Part shown: piece after piece, positions 9,589 through 17,531 of the stretch
Numbering within the stretch: the stretch's first letter is position 1
How the letters are laid out: the number at the start of each line of letters is the position of its first letter
Source: Shewanella nanhaiensis
GTDB taxonomy: Bacteria; Pseudomonadota; Gammaproteobacteria; Enterobacterales; Shewanellaceae
Direction of reading: 5' to 3'
DNA length: 64,000 bases
Assembly (NCBI RefSeq): GCF_019457885.1
Contig: NZ_JAHZST010000001.1
Coordinates: 496,001 to 560,000 of the forward strand
Program-made: the position numbers and the translations under genes
The notes under the pieces: generated by a model
Told to the model about the DNA's origin: nothing
Database searches by the model: none
What the model saw: the letters and a program-made list of their open reading frames with translations, nothing else

Positions 9589-9700
9589 TAATTATTATCT
9601 TCGTTTAAGTACGAATGGAGGGCGACTGAACTGGTGGGATATGAGATATACACTCAAGTCTACGCTTGAATATATACCGATCGGATGCACCTGTCCTATC
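9589..9700 (-). promoter_or_regulatory. expression platform between the lysine aptamer and the antiporter start
   Basis: These 112 bases hold one clear hairpin (plus-strand arms about 9647-9658 and 9665-9676, around TCTACG, two mismatches) but no T-run after it in the transcribed direction. The ribosome-binding region before the ATG (GAAGATAATAATTA) is weak. Control is therefore more likely at translation initiation, or through Rho, than by classical intrinsic termination. This is an inference from the missing T-run. Confidence 0.45.
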
Positions 9701-9908
9701 AGTAGCGCTCCATAGTAATACCATTGATTAAAAGGTATAAAATCTTCTTATCTTCCGGATAAGAAATACTATGGCAGTGCTGCACCTATTCGATTGCAGC
9801 CCCAGCAGTAAACCGTGATATGTATTACTACTTCGGCATTAAATCCTTTCATGATAGATAAGCGGAATCACCCTGATTATCACTACTAATATTTAATGCA
9901 CCTCTACT
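9701..9908 (-). promoter_or_regulatory. lysine riboswitch (L box) aptamer
   Basis: Read on the minus strand, the leader has the conserved lysine aptamer core in order: AGUAGAGGUGC at the 5' side of P1; P2 formed by GCAUUAAAU with AUUUAAUGC; an AGUA element and GAAAGGA in the P2 arm; GCCGAAG after P2; a P3 stem AGUAGUAAU / UUACUGCU; GGGGCUGCA pairing with UGCAGCACUGCCA (P4); P5 UAGUA / UACUA; and the closing GGAGCGCUACU. P1 pairs AGTAG at 9701-9705 with CTACT at 9904-9908. Lysine binding is expected to repress the downstream gene. Confidence 0.93.
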
Positions 9909-9950
9909 TCTCAGGACGTCATTTGAAGTGTCTTCAAAAAACGTGAAGCT

Positions 9951-9997
9951 CATAAAAACATAAGCGGCTTTAGGGATTCTACCCCAAAGCCGCTTAT
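9951..9997 (-). terminator. terminator of the etfBA operon
   Basis: A 12-base-pair perfect stem, ATAAGCGGCTTT at 9960-9971 with AAAGCCGCTTAT at 9986-9997, is extended inward by GGG/CCC pairs. On the minus strand it is followed by GTTTTTATG. It lies 83 bases after the etfA stop and just upstream of the lysine-riboswitch promoter. Confidence 0.7.
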
Positions 9998-10079
9998 CGT
10001 GACCAACATCACATTAATATAATGCAAATTAAAACCGATTTTACTTTTAAATCACACCAAAGCTACAACTGATGAAGAT

Positions 10080-11003
10080 TTAAACTGACTCGATTAACTG
10101 AGGAACGACCTCAAATAGATCGGCTTCAAGCCCATAGTCAGCAATTTGGAAAATAGGAGCCTCTGGATCTTTGTTAATCGCCACAATGACCTTAGAGTCT
10201 TTCATTCCGGCCAGATGTTGAATTGCCCCGGAGATACCCACGGCAATATAGAGATCTGGCGCAACTATCTTACCCGTTTGACCAACTTGAAGGTCGTTTG
10301 GTACAAAGCCGGCATCCACAGCAGCGCGAGAAGCACCAAGAGCGCCGCCAAGTTTGTCGGCAAGCTGCTCTAAGATAGCGAAGTTCTCACCACTTCCCAT
10401 TCCACGTCCACCAGATACAACAACTGAAGCTGCGCCAAGTTCAGGACGCTCAGACTCAGTTAATGTTTGAGAAACAAACTGTGAAAGTGAGTCAAATACT
10501 TTATCGATTGCAACCGCGCCTGCGGCTCCTTCAGTCCCTACAGCATCAAAAGCACTAGTACGGACTGTCATCACCTTCTTATCATCCAAGCTCTGAACCG
10601 TAGCCAATGCGCTACCAGCATAAACAGGACGCACGAAAGTATCAGAGCTTACAACCTCAACAACTTCAGAGAGCTGAGCCACATCCAGCAAGGCTGAAAC
10701 ACGAGGGAAGGCATCTTTACCATGGCTAGATGCTGCAGCAAGGATATGCTCATAATCTGAGGCGATGTCCACAATCAACTCAGCGATGTTCTCAGCCAAG
10801 CTGTGGGTATATGCGCCATTATCTGCAACCAGTACCTGTCTGACGCCAGAAAGCTTCTGCGCCGCTTCAACCACAGCACCACATTCGTGACCTGCGACTA
10901 AGATATCAATGTCGCCACCAATCGCGCTAGCACAGGCAACCACTTTGGCTGTATCCAGCTTTAAACTGGCATTATCATGTTCTGCTAATACTAAAATTGC
11001 CAT
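10080..11003 (-). CDS. etfA: electron transfer flavoprotein, alpha subunit
   Basis: A 307-residue FAD-binding subunit of the soluble heterodimer that carries electrons from acyl-CoA dehydrogenases (fatty acid and branched-chain degradation) to ETF-ubiquinone oxidoreductase. The C-terminal FAD domain shows [14 protein letters not shown] near residue 200, [25 protein letters not shown], and the signature [17 protein letters not shown]. Length is typical (about 310). Its ATG overlaps the etfB stop by one base (TAATG), so translation is coupled. Confidence 0.97.
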   Translation of the reverse strand: MAILVLAEHDNASLKLDTAKVVACASAIGGDIDILVAGHECGAVVEAAQKLSGVRQVLVADNGAYTHSLAENIAELIVDIASDYEHILAAASSHGKDAFPRVSALLDVAQLSEVVEVVSSDTFVRPVYAGSALATVQSLDDKKVMTVRTSAFDAVGTEGAAGAVAIDKVFDSLSQFVSQTLTESERPELGAASVVVSGGRGMGSGENFAILEQLADKLGGALGASRAAVDAGFVPNDLQVGQTGKIVAPDLYIAVGISGAIQHLAGMKDSKVIVAINKDPEAPIFQIADYGLEADLFEVVPQLIESV

Positions 11004-11752
11004 TAGATCACCTTCGCTTCATTTTTCAACTTTTCAACCAGCTCAGCAACAGAGGAGACCATAACACCCGCTTGGCGCTCTGAAGGAGGTGATACTTTCA
11101 AGGTTTTTTGATGTGACTTTAAGCTAACGCCCAAGTCATCAATAGAGACAGTCTCAAGTGGCTTACGTTTAGCCTTCATGATGTTAGGTAGCTTGGCATA
11201 GCGTGGCTCATTCAGACGTAAGTCAACGGTTACAACAGCAGGAAGTGGCATAGTGACAGTTTGCAAACCGCCATCAATCTCACGAGTCACAGACAACGAC
11301 TCTCCCTCCAGCTTAACTTCCGATGCAAAAGTTGCCTGTGGCATCTTTGCCAGTGCCGCTAGCATCTGTCCAGTTTGGTTGTTATCACCGTCAATGGATT
11401 GCTTCCCAAGTAGAATGAGCTCTGCTTGCTCTTTTTCCTGAACACTAAGCAGCAGCTTAGCGATAGAGAGTGGTACCAGCTCTTCATCGGTTTCAATATG
11501 AATACCACGATCAGCGCCTAATGCCATAGCCGTTCTTAGTTGCTCTTGTGCAGCTTTTGGCCCCACAGTCACCACAACTATCTCAGATGCAGTTCCAGCC
11601 TCTTTTAAACGAACAGCTTCCTCTACTGCGATCTCACAAAAAGGGTTAATCGCCATCTTCAAGTTTGCGGTATCAACGCCAGTATTGTCAGCATTTACCC
11701 TGACTTTTACGTTTGCATCGACGACGCGCTTAACAGGCACCAATACTTTCAT
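11003..11752 (-). CDS. etfB: electron transfer flavoprotein, beta subunit
   Basis: A 249-residue subunit of ETF with the AMP-binding domain. MKVLVPVKRVVDANVKVRV at the start, NPFCEIAVEEAVRLKE near residue 37, and the ETF-beta signature around VDLRLNEPRYAKLPNIMKAKRKP near residue 175 identify it. GGAAG lies 4 bases before the ATG. The gene is the first of the etfBA operon. Its promoter region contains LiuR-like and PsrA-like palindromes, fitting a carrier shared by leucine and fatty-acid oxidation. Confidence 0.97.
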   Translation of the reverse strand: MKVLVPVKRVVDANVKVRVNADNTGVDTANLKMAINPFCEIAVEEAVRLKEAGTASEIVVVTVGPKAAQEQLRTAMALGADRGIHIETDEELVPLSIAKLLLSVQEKEQAELILLGKQSIDGDNNQTGQMLAALAKMPQATFASEVKLEGESLSVTREIDGGLQTVTMPLPAVVTVDLRLNEPRYAKLPNIMKAKRKPLETVSIDDLGVSLKSHQKTLKVSPPSERQAGVMVSSVAELVEKLKNEAKVI

Positions 11753-11834
11753 AGGGCTTCCTTCTTACGTCTTATTTTAGCGGAGTTGAATATAGGCAAC
11801 CACCTATATCTAGATAGGCTCACTTTACGTGCTG

Positions 11835-11850
11835 TTAACGTTAACGTCAA
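11835..11850. promoter_or_regulatory. probable LiuR operator
   Basis: TTAACGTTAACGTCAA is a near-perfect 16-base palindrome 83 bases upstream of the etfB start. It resembles the TTGACGTTAACGTCAA-like boxes described for LiuR, the MerR-family repressor of branched-chain amino acid degradation. Assignment is by motif resemblance only. Confidence 0.6.
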
Positions 11851-11858
11851 CACAGTTT

Positions 11859-11872
11859 CAAACGCCCGTTTG
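11859..11872. promoter_or_regulatory. probable PsrA operator
   Basis: CAAACGCCCGTTTG has perfect 6-base arms (CAAACG / CGTTTG) and a 2-base spacer. It matches the G/CAAAC-N(2-4)-GTTTG/C form described for PsrA, the TetR-family repressor of fatty-acid degradation in gammaproteobacteria. It lies 9 bases from the LiuR-like box, so both factors could act on one etfB promoter. Confidence 0.6.
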
Positions 11873-12066
11873 TATTATTTTAGATACAAGCAGCCTAAAT
11901 CACATTTTTTTTCATCTTAATAAAGAAAAATACATATTTATGGCATATATGAGTATATTCACAAATTAATATAAAATTTTATTTGATACTTGTTGTATAA
12001 ATTCCTATTATTAGCTATCGAATATATATTTTTACCTCAACTCAAATTAATTGGACCAATATTATT
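11873..12066. other. very AT-rich intergenic tract before the H-NS family gene
   Basis: Almost 200 bases dominated by A and T runs (for example TTTTTTTT near 11906 and several AATT/TATA blocks) between etfB and the H-NS-family gene. It must contain the hns-type promoter. Its composition suits binding and autoregulation by H-NS itself, which is an inference. Confidence 0.4.
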
Positions 12067-12462
12067 ATGAGCGATTTTCTTGAAATACTAACTCACGGCC
12101 GTCGTTTTAAAGCGGCAGTAAAAGAATTATCTATCGATGATTTAAATGAATTAGCTGGTAAGCTTGAAAAGATTATCTCTGAAAGAATTTCTCAAGCTGA
12201 AGCTGAAACAGCAGCGATGGCTGAGCGTAATGCTAAAATTGATGAGATCCGTAAGCAGATGGAAGCAGTTGGCTTATCTGTTGATGATCTAGGTGCTACA
12301 GCAGTAAAGGCTGCACCTAAAAAGCGTGCTCCACGTCCGCCTAAATATACTATTGTTGATGTGAATGGTGAAACCATCACATGGACTGGCCAGGGACGTA
12401 TGCCAACAGTATTTAAAAACGAGTTAGATAAAGGTCGCAGCATGGACGACTTCCTAATCTAA
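12067..12462 (+). CDS. hns: H-NS family nucleoid-associated DNA-binding protein
   Basis: A 131-residue xenogeneic-silencer-type protein. The N-terminal half (residues 1-75) is helical with heptads and would oligomerise. A basic linker (APKKRAPRPPKY) follows, then the C-terminal DNA-binding domain with the family signature TWTGQGRMPTVF, where the QGR loop enters the AT-rich minor groove, and an ending SMDDFLI like that of H-NS. Length matches H-NS and StpA (about 135). Paralogues are common, so hns is used as a family symbol. A strong terminator follows. Confidence 0.9.
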   Translation: MSDFLEILTHGRRFKAAVKELSIDDLNELAGKLEKIISERISQAEAETAAMAERNAKIDEIRKQMEAVGLSVDDLGATAVKAAPKKRAPRPPKYTIVDVNGETITWTGQGRMPTVFKNELDKGRSMDDFLI

Positions 12463-12487
12463 CTAGTATTAGCTTTATATGCTAATT

Positions 12488-12513
12488 AAAAACCGGCTAA
12501 GGCCGGTTTTTTT
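12488..12513 (+). terminator. intrinsic terminator of the H-NS family gene
   Basis: GC-rich stem ACCGGC / GCCGGT with a TAAG tetraloop, preceded by an A-run and followed by seven Ts, 26 bases after the stop codon. Confidence 0.93.
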
Positions 12514-12626
12514 GTAGCTGAAAGATATCTAAATAGTAATCAAATGAAACATTTTCCATTTGATGTTCACATTAACTTTAAGATAACCTCTATTTACGAC
12601 CTGAACAGTATATTGTCTCCCTATAA

Positions 12627-15600
12627 ATGCATAACAAAATAACAAGCATAACAATAATTACTGCATTGACTTTTTCTTACATAAAAAACAGCAGTGCAAA
12701 TGACCAACTTACTGATAATACTCCAAAACTAACAGCTTTAACTCATGCTAATTTAATGATTGAGCCTGGAGAGGTGCTTGAAAATGCCACTCTGGTAATC
12801 AAGAATAATAAAATCATTGAGATTATAAAAGATAATAAAGTTCCTCAACATGCCTTTGTTATCGATTTGAGTGGTTACACTATTTATCCAGGCTTTATCG
12901 ATCCATTTACCAACTACGCCATCGATTTTAAATATCCTAAAATTGAGACATCTCCCCCAATTTATGAAATAAAACGTATTGGAGGAAATGCTGAAAATGG
13001 TGCTATTCATTCAGAAAAAGAGTGGTTTAACTTTGTTTATCCCAACAATGAGAAAGCCCTTGATTGGGTAAATAATGGCTTTACCAGTGTTCAGTCAAGT
13101 AACCTAGATGGGATATTTAGGGGCCGTGGAGTCACTTTGTCATTGGCTGATAAACGCGCTAACGATATTATATATCATGCTAGAGCAAACCATTTTGTAG
13201 CATTCGATAAAGGCAGTTCACCTCAAGATTACCCCTCCTCATTAATGGGAAGCATCGCCCTTATCCGACAAACTCTCTCCGATGCAAAATGGTATAAAGA
13301 GAATAAACATAAATCTTTCGCTAAAACTCAAAACACTTTAGTTGAATTTAATGCTGCATTAGCTGGTTTAGGAACAATTGAAAACGACCCACTTCTATTT
13401 GATACTCGCAACTTGAATAACCAACTCAGGGCTGCAAAATTAATCAAAGAACATAAATTAGATGCCAGTTTACTTGGAAATGGCAAAGAATATGCTCGCA
13501 TAGATGAATTAAAAACCTTCCCATTTGAATTAATTCTGCCATTAAATTTTCCCGAAGCACCGAAAGTCGGTGATAGTGACAATGAAAGAGAGGTCAGTTT
13601 AGCCACAATGCGTCACTGGGAACGAGCTCCTGGGAATCTCAAAGTCGTATCAGATGCAGAGATCCCATTTGCCCTGACTCAACACGGCATCAAACCTGAG
13701 AGGTTTTGGCCTAGATTAAGGCAAGCGATAAATTATGGTCTCACTGAAGAAGCAGCCTTAGCAGCACTCACCACTGATGCCGCTGCAATAGCAGGAATAG
13801 ATGAGATAAGTGGCCGGCTTAAACCAGGTTTTATGGCCGATCTTGTCATCGCTAAAGGTAACATATTCCAAGATGGGGAGATCCACAGTGTCTGGTTACA
13901 GGGCGAAGAGACCCAGCTGATTAACCGCAACACCTCGCTGTTAAATCAAAACATTCAACTGCAAATTGGCGCATTAACCTTAGACCTTGAACTCGACAAT
14001 ACGAGTCAAGAGAACTTAAGCGGCGCTCTCTCAAGTGGTGAACAGCAACTGCCGCTTTCAAACCTAGACTATCAAGATCGCAGATTAACCTTCAGTGCCG
14101 ATATGACGCCTGCTGGTTTTGATGGAATTAATCGCTTTACCTTATGGTTTGATAAACAGGGAGTGCACGGTCGCATGCTAGATAAACAGGGCGCAGTCAC
14201 CTCACTGGCGGGTATCACCACCGATAACCTCTCATCAGCAGACCAAGCAACAACTGAGCAAGCCCCAAACTATATCTCGACACTTACCTCCCCTAATGTC
14301 GCTTATGGCAAAGAGATAGCTGCCCAAGCAGAAAATCTGCATATCAGTAATGCCACCATATGGACATCGGATAAACAGGGAGTCCTAAGCAATAGCGATC
14401 TTATCGTCTCACGAGGAGAGATTAAGCGTATTGGACAAAATCTTTCAACGCCTTCGGGCTACACCTTTATTGATGCCACAGGTAAACACCTTACAGCGGG
14501 TATCGTCGATGAGCACTCTCATATCGCAATCAATGGCGGCATCAATGAGGGCACCGACGCGATCACCTCAGAGGTCAGAGTGGGTGACATCATTAATCCG
14601 GACGATATTGGTATCTACCGCGCCCTTTCTGGTGGTGTCACAACCGCCCAGATCCTTCATGGCAGCGCCAACCCAATTGGCGGACAAGCTCAAGTTATTC
14701 AGATGAAATGGGGAGAAAGCGCATCATCGCTTAAGTATCAACAAGCTAAACCCAGCATCAAGTTTGCTCTCGGTGAAAACGTCAAACAGAGTAATTGGGG
14801 CGATAAATTTACTAGGCGTTTCCCGCAAAGCAGAATGGGCGTTAAATCTCTCTTTAATGAGGCCTTTAATGAAGCTCAGGCTTACCAAAGTGCACTGGAC
14901 AACTACCAAGACCTTAGAGGAAGTGAAAAGCGTCGCCGAGTCGCCCCGCAACCTAATTACCGCTTAGAGGCGATAGCCGAAGTATTAGCACAAGAGCGAG
15001 ATGTACATATTCACTCATACGTTCAATCTGAGATCTTGATGTTTTTACGCCTCGCTGAAGCATACCAATTTAAGGTTGGCACTTTCACTCATATTCTTGA
15101 AGGCTATAAAGTCGCCGATGAGATGGCCGCTCACGGTGCATCAGCTTCAACCTTTTCAGACTGGTGGGCTTACAAGTTCGAGGTCTATGATGCCATCCCG
15201 CAAAACACCTGTTTGATGCAAAATAAAGGGGTATTAACTAGCATCAACTCAGATGACTTTGAGATGCAAAGACGCCTAAATCAAGAAGCGGCAAAGTCCA
15301 TCATGTATTGCGACATGTCGCCAGAAGACGCTTGGAACATGATCACAATAAATCCCGCCATCCAACTGGGAGTCGATGAATACTTAGGTTCAATCACTGA
15401 AGGAAAGCAGGCTGACATAGTGTTATGGGATCACTCTCCCCTCTCTGTTTATGCTCAAGTCCAGGCGGCCTGGATTGAAGGTAAACGCTATTTTGACCGT
15501 AAAACCGATAGAGAGATGCAGCAGAAAGTCAGTGTTGAGAGAGCCGCATTAATTCAAAAAATACTCGCGGAGCAAAACAGTGATAAGTCACTTCCTCCCG

Positions 15601-15683
15601 GTGAAGTGATTGATGAGATTGATGAGCCTGAGTGGCACTGTGATACCCATTATGATGTATGGCGTCAGGGAGGAGCTATATAA
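12627..15683 (+). CDS. exported two-module amidohydrolase-like protein
   Basis: A 1018-residue protein with an N-terminal signal sequence (cleavage likely after NSSA, near residue 24) and two amidohydrolase-superfamily modules. The first (about 35-435) ends in a typical amidohydrolase C-terminal segment (LKPGFMADLVIAKG) but has DPFTN where the metal-binding HxH should be. The second (about 570-990) keeps candidate metal ligands: H630-S-H632, H794/H796, H822 and D876/D877, ending EGKQADIVLWDHSP. So only the second half looks catalytic; the substrate is unknown, perhaps a cyclic amide or peptide. The first 900 bases are visibly more AT-rich than the rest. It overlaps the next gene by one base (TAATG). 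Confidence 0.85.
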   Translation: MHNKITSITIITALTFSYIKNSSANDQLTDNTPKLTALTHANLMIEPGEVLENATLVIKNNKIIEIIKDNKVPQHAFVIDLSGYTIYPGFIDPFTNYAIDFKYPKIETSPPIYEIKRIGGNAENGAIHSEKEWFNFVYPNNEKALDWVNNGFTSVQSSNLDGIFRGRGVTLSLADKRANDIIYHARANHFVAFDKGSSPQDYPSSLMGSIALIRQTLSDAKWYKENKHKSFAKTQNTLVEFNAALAGLGTIENDPLLFDTRNLNNQLRAAKLIKEHKLDASLLGNGKEYARIDELKTFPFELILPLNFPEAPKVGDSDNEREVSLATMRHWERAPGNLKVVSDAEIPFALTQHGIKPERFWPRLRQAINYGLTEEAALAALTTDAAAIAGIDEISGRLKPGFMADLVIAKGNIFQDGEIHSVWLQGEETQLINRNTSLLNQNIQLQIGALTLDLELDNTSQENLSGALSSGEQQLPLSNLDYQDRRLTFSADMTPAGFDGINRFTLWFDKQGVHGRMLDKQGAVTSLAGITTDNLSSADQATTEQAPNYISTLTSPNVAYGKEIAAQAENLHISNATIWTSDKQGVLSNSDLIVSRGEIKRIGQNLSTPSGYTFIDATGKHLTAGIVDEHSHIAINGGINEGTDAITSEVRVGDIINPDDIGIYRALSGGVTTAQILHGSANPIGGQAQVIQMKWGESASSLKYQQAKPSIKFALGENVKQSNWGDKFTRRFPQSRMGVKSLFNEAFNEAQAYQSALDNYQDLRGSEKRRRVAPQPNYRLEAIAEVLAQERDVHIHSYVQSEILMFLRLAEAYQFKVGTFTHILEGYKVADEMAAHGASASTFSDWWAYKFEVYDAIPQNTCLMQNKGVLTSINSDDFEMQRRLNQEAAKSIMYCDMSPEDAWNMITINPAIQLGVDEYLGSITEGKQADIVLWDHSPLSVYAQVQAAWIEGKRYFDRKTDREMQQKVSVERAALIQKILAEQNSDKSLPPGEVIDEIDEPEWHCDTHYDVWRQGGAI

Positions 15684-16987
15684 TGAAAAAGATAACTGTT
15701 CTTAACCAAGTTTCATCTAGCACTCTAACTCTGTCGGTTCTAGTTTGCTCAGCTCTCTCCAGCACTGCTTTTGCACACGATATGGTGCCCGCCACGGCGC
15801 AAAGTAGCAGTATTATATTTAAAAACGCCACTGTACATACGGTCATTGATGGCGTTAAGCACAATACTAACCTACTTATCCAAGATGGGGTCATTAAAGC
15901 GATAGGCCCCGAAATCAGCGCACCAGAAGCACAGATATTCGACGCCAGCAACAAACATATCTATCCCGGCCTAATCGCATTAGACACTAGCATGGGCTTA
16001 GTTGAAGTGGAGATGATGCGTCCCAGTAATGACAGTTACGACATCGGCTTAAGCAACCCTCAACTGGAGGCTATCACGGCCTTTAATCCAGACTCAGAGA
16101 TAATACCAACCGTTAGGGTCAATGGCATTACCCATGCTCAGGTGGTTCCTCAAGGAGAGCGATTAGCAGGCCAATCGGCACTGGTGTCTATGGACAGCTG
16201 GACAATAGAAGATGCCCTCGTGCCATCGACAATGGGATTTCATCTCTACTGGCCTAAACAGGGAGCGCTTCCTCAAGATGAAAAGAAGCGTGAAAAACAA
16301 CTTAAACAGCATCGCAAAGACCTTAAGCAACTGGCTACCATCTTTGAGGAGGGCTATCGTTACTCCCTTGCCAGCAAGGCTAAAAAGCTGTCAAAACAAG
16401 ATATTCGCTGGCAGTCGATGCTACCACTATACAGAGGCGATGCTCAGCTATTTGTCCATGCCAACAGGCAAAAACAGATTGAGGAAGCGGTCTCTTTAGC
16501 CAAACAGTATGGTTTTAAGTTGGTGATCGTCGGTGGGTATGATGCATGGCGCCTCGGTGAGTTACTCAATGAGATAGAAGCTAAGGTTATCTATACAAAA
16601 ACCTTAAGCCTTCCAATGAGAAAAGATGAGCCACTAGAGATGAGCTTTAAGATCCCTGCGCTGCTCAAACAGGCTAATATCCCCTTCGCTCTGGGCTTTA
16701 CTTCAGACTGGAACAGCCGAAACCTACCGCTTGCAGCAGGACAAACCGTTGCCTATGGCTTAAGTAAAGAGGATGCTCTACAAAGCATCACACTCGATGC
16801 TGCCAAGATACTCGGCGCCGAGTCTATGGGAGCCTTAGCACCGGGCTACGCTGCAAACTTAGTGATATCGGGCGGTGATATATTGGATCCTATGATGACC
16901 AAGATTGAAAAGGTCTATATAGACGGAAGAGAGGTGGATCTAAATAATCGGCAACAACAGCTTTATCAAAAGTACCTAAAGCGATAG
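15683..16987 (+). CDS. exported amidohydrolase-like protein, partner of the preceding gene
   Basis: 434 residues from ATG 15683, chosen because AGGGAGGAG sits about 7 bases upstream and a signal peptide follows directly (MKKITVLNQ to STAFA). The fold is that of an amidohydrolase (VIDGVKHNTNLLIQDGVIKAIG at the start, LAPGYAANLVISGGDILDP near the end), but the HxH site is replaced by ALDTSMG, so zinc binding is probably lost. It aligns by eye with the first module of its neighbour (IPFAL, YGL..EDAL, LDAAKILG). The start overlaps the upstream stop, so the pair is translationally coupled and may form a complex of one active and two inactive modules. Confidence 0.82.
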   Translation: MKKITVLNQVSSSTLTLSVLVCSALSSTAFAHDMVPATAQSSSIIFKNATVHTVIDGVKHNTNLLIQDGVIKAIGPEISAPEAQIFDASNKHIYPGLIALDTSMGLVEVEMMRPSNDSYDIGLSNPQLEAITAFNPDSEIIPTVRVNGITHAQVVPQGERLAGQSALVSMDSWTIEDALVPSTMGFHLYWPKQGALPQDEKKREKQLKQHRKDLKQLATIFEEGYRYSLASKAKKLSKQDIRWQSMLPLYRGDAQLFVHANRQKQIEEAVSLAKQYGFKLVIVGGYDAWRLGELLNEIEAKVIYTKTLSLPMRKDEPLEMSFKIPALLKQANIPFALGFTSDWNSRNLPLAAGQTVAYGLSKEDALQSITLDAAKILGAESMGALAPGYAANLVISGGDILDPMMTKIEKVYIDGREVDLNNRQQQLYQKYLKR

Positions 16988-17002
16988 AATCCACTCATTG
17001 AG

Positions 17003-17035
17003 TTGCACCACAAAATGCCGTATTTTGCGGTGCAA
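17003..17035 (+). terminator. hairpin after the amidohydrolase pair
   Basis: TTGCACCACAAAAT (17003-17016) pairs with ATTTTGCGGTGCAA (17022-17035), 14 positions with one A/C mismatch, 15 bases after the stop codon. The following AATAATAT is not a strong T-run, so termination may be partial. Confidence 0.5.
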
Positions 17036-17069
17036 ATAATATCCCTTAGTAACTGATTATCAATGTCTA

Positions 17070-17083
17070 ATACCAATCGGTAT
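17070..17083. repeat. short intergenic palindrome ATACC-AATC-GGTAT, second copy
   Basis: Identical 14-mer to that at 5350-5363, here between the amidohydrolase hairpin and rcsF, about 40 bases before the rcsF start. It might overlap the rcsF promoter. Confidence 0.4.
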
Positions 17084-17124
17084 AATACTCTGTACCTAAA
17101 TATGTACAAACACAGGCCTCAATC

Positions 17125-17508
17125 ATGAAAAAAATTTTATTTCCCGCTCTGGTTATACTCCTAAGCGGATGTGCAGGCGAATACACCTTTAACAGTAACC
17201 TTAATGATGAAGCGATTGATGATTACTTCAAGGCATCCGATGTCGCTGTGTATGAGAATGGTCTCCCTAAAGGTCAATTTGAGCCGATAGGTTTAGTCGA
17301 GGGAGAGTCTTGCCAGATAGGCGAAAATGATGCCCCTGCTAGCATAGTTGAAGCACGCACAATGGCCAGACGTAAAGCTGCGGATAAAGGCGCAAATGGG
17401 CTTCTTATCAAAACCTGTTTTGTCTCTCCAGAGCAGACACAGCAATGTGTCAGCAGTGCAATCTGCATCGGACAAGCCATTAAAATAGCCGACACCCAAG
17501 CTCAATAA
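17125..17508 (+). CDS. rcsF: RcsF-like outer-membrane lipoprotein
   Basis: A 127-residue lipoprotein (lipobox LLSGC, Cys16) whose C-terminal domain follows E. coli RcsF closely: GLVEGESCQ, DAPASIVEAR, GANGLLIKTC, and C-x5-C in the last third. The four cysteines C63, C98, C108 and C114 have nearly the RcsF spacing and would form its two nonconsecutive disulfides. RcsF senses envelope stress and signals to the Rcs phosphorelay in enterobacteria. Position just before trmO, with proS nearby, is the same as in E. coli. No other Rcs genes are in the window, so the downstream pathway is unknown. Confidence 0.85.
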   Translation: MKKILFPALVILLSGCAGEYTFNSNLNDEAIDDYFKASDVAVYENGLPKGQFEPIGLVEGESCQIGENDAPASIVEARTMARRKAADKGANGLLIKTCFVSPEQTQQCVSSAICIGQAIKIADTQAQ

Positions 17509-17531
17509 TCAGATTGAAGAAGTAAAACTAG

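Noticed and set aside
9672..9684. ATACCGATCGG as another copy of the 14-base palindrome
   Set aside because: It lacks the AATC spacer and right arm; likely a chance resemblance inside the riboswitch leader.
15659..15682. Earlier start for the 434-residue amidohydrolase-like protein
   Set aside because: The ATG at 15683 has AGGGAGGAG upstream and begins a proper signal peptide; the earlier frame runs through the ribosome-binding site.
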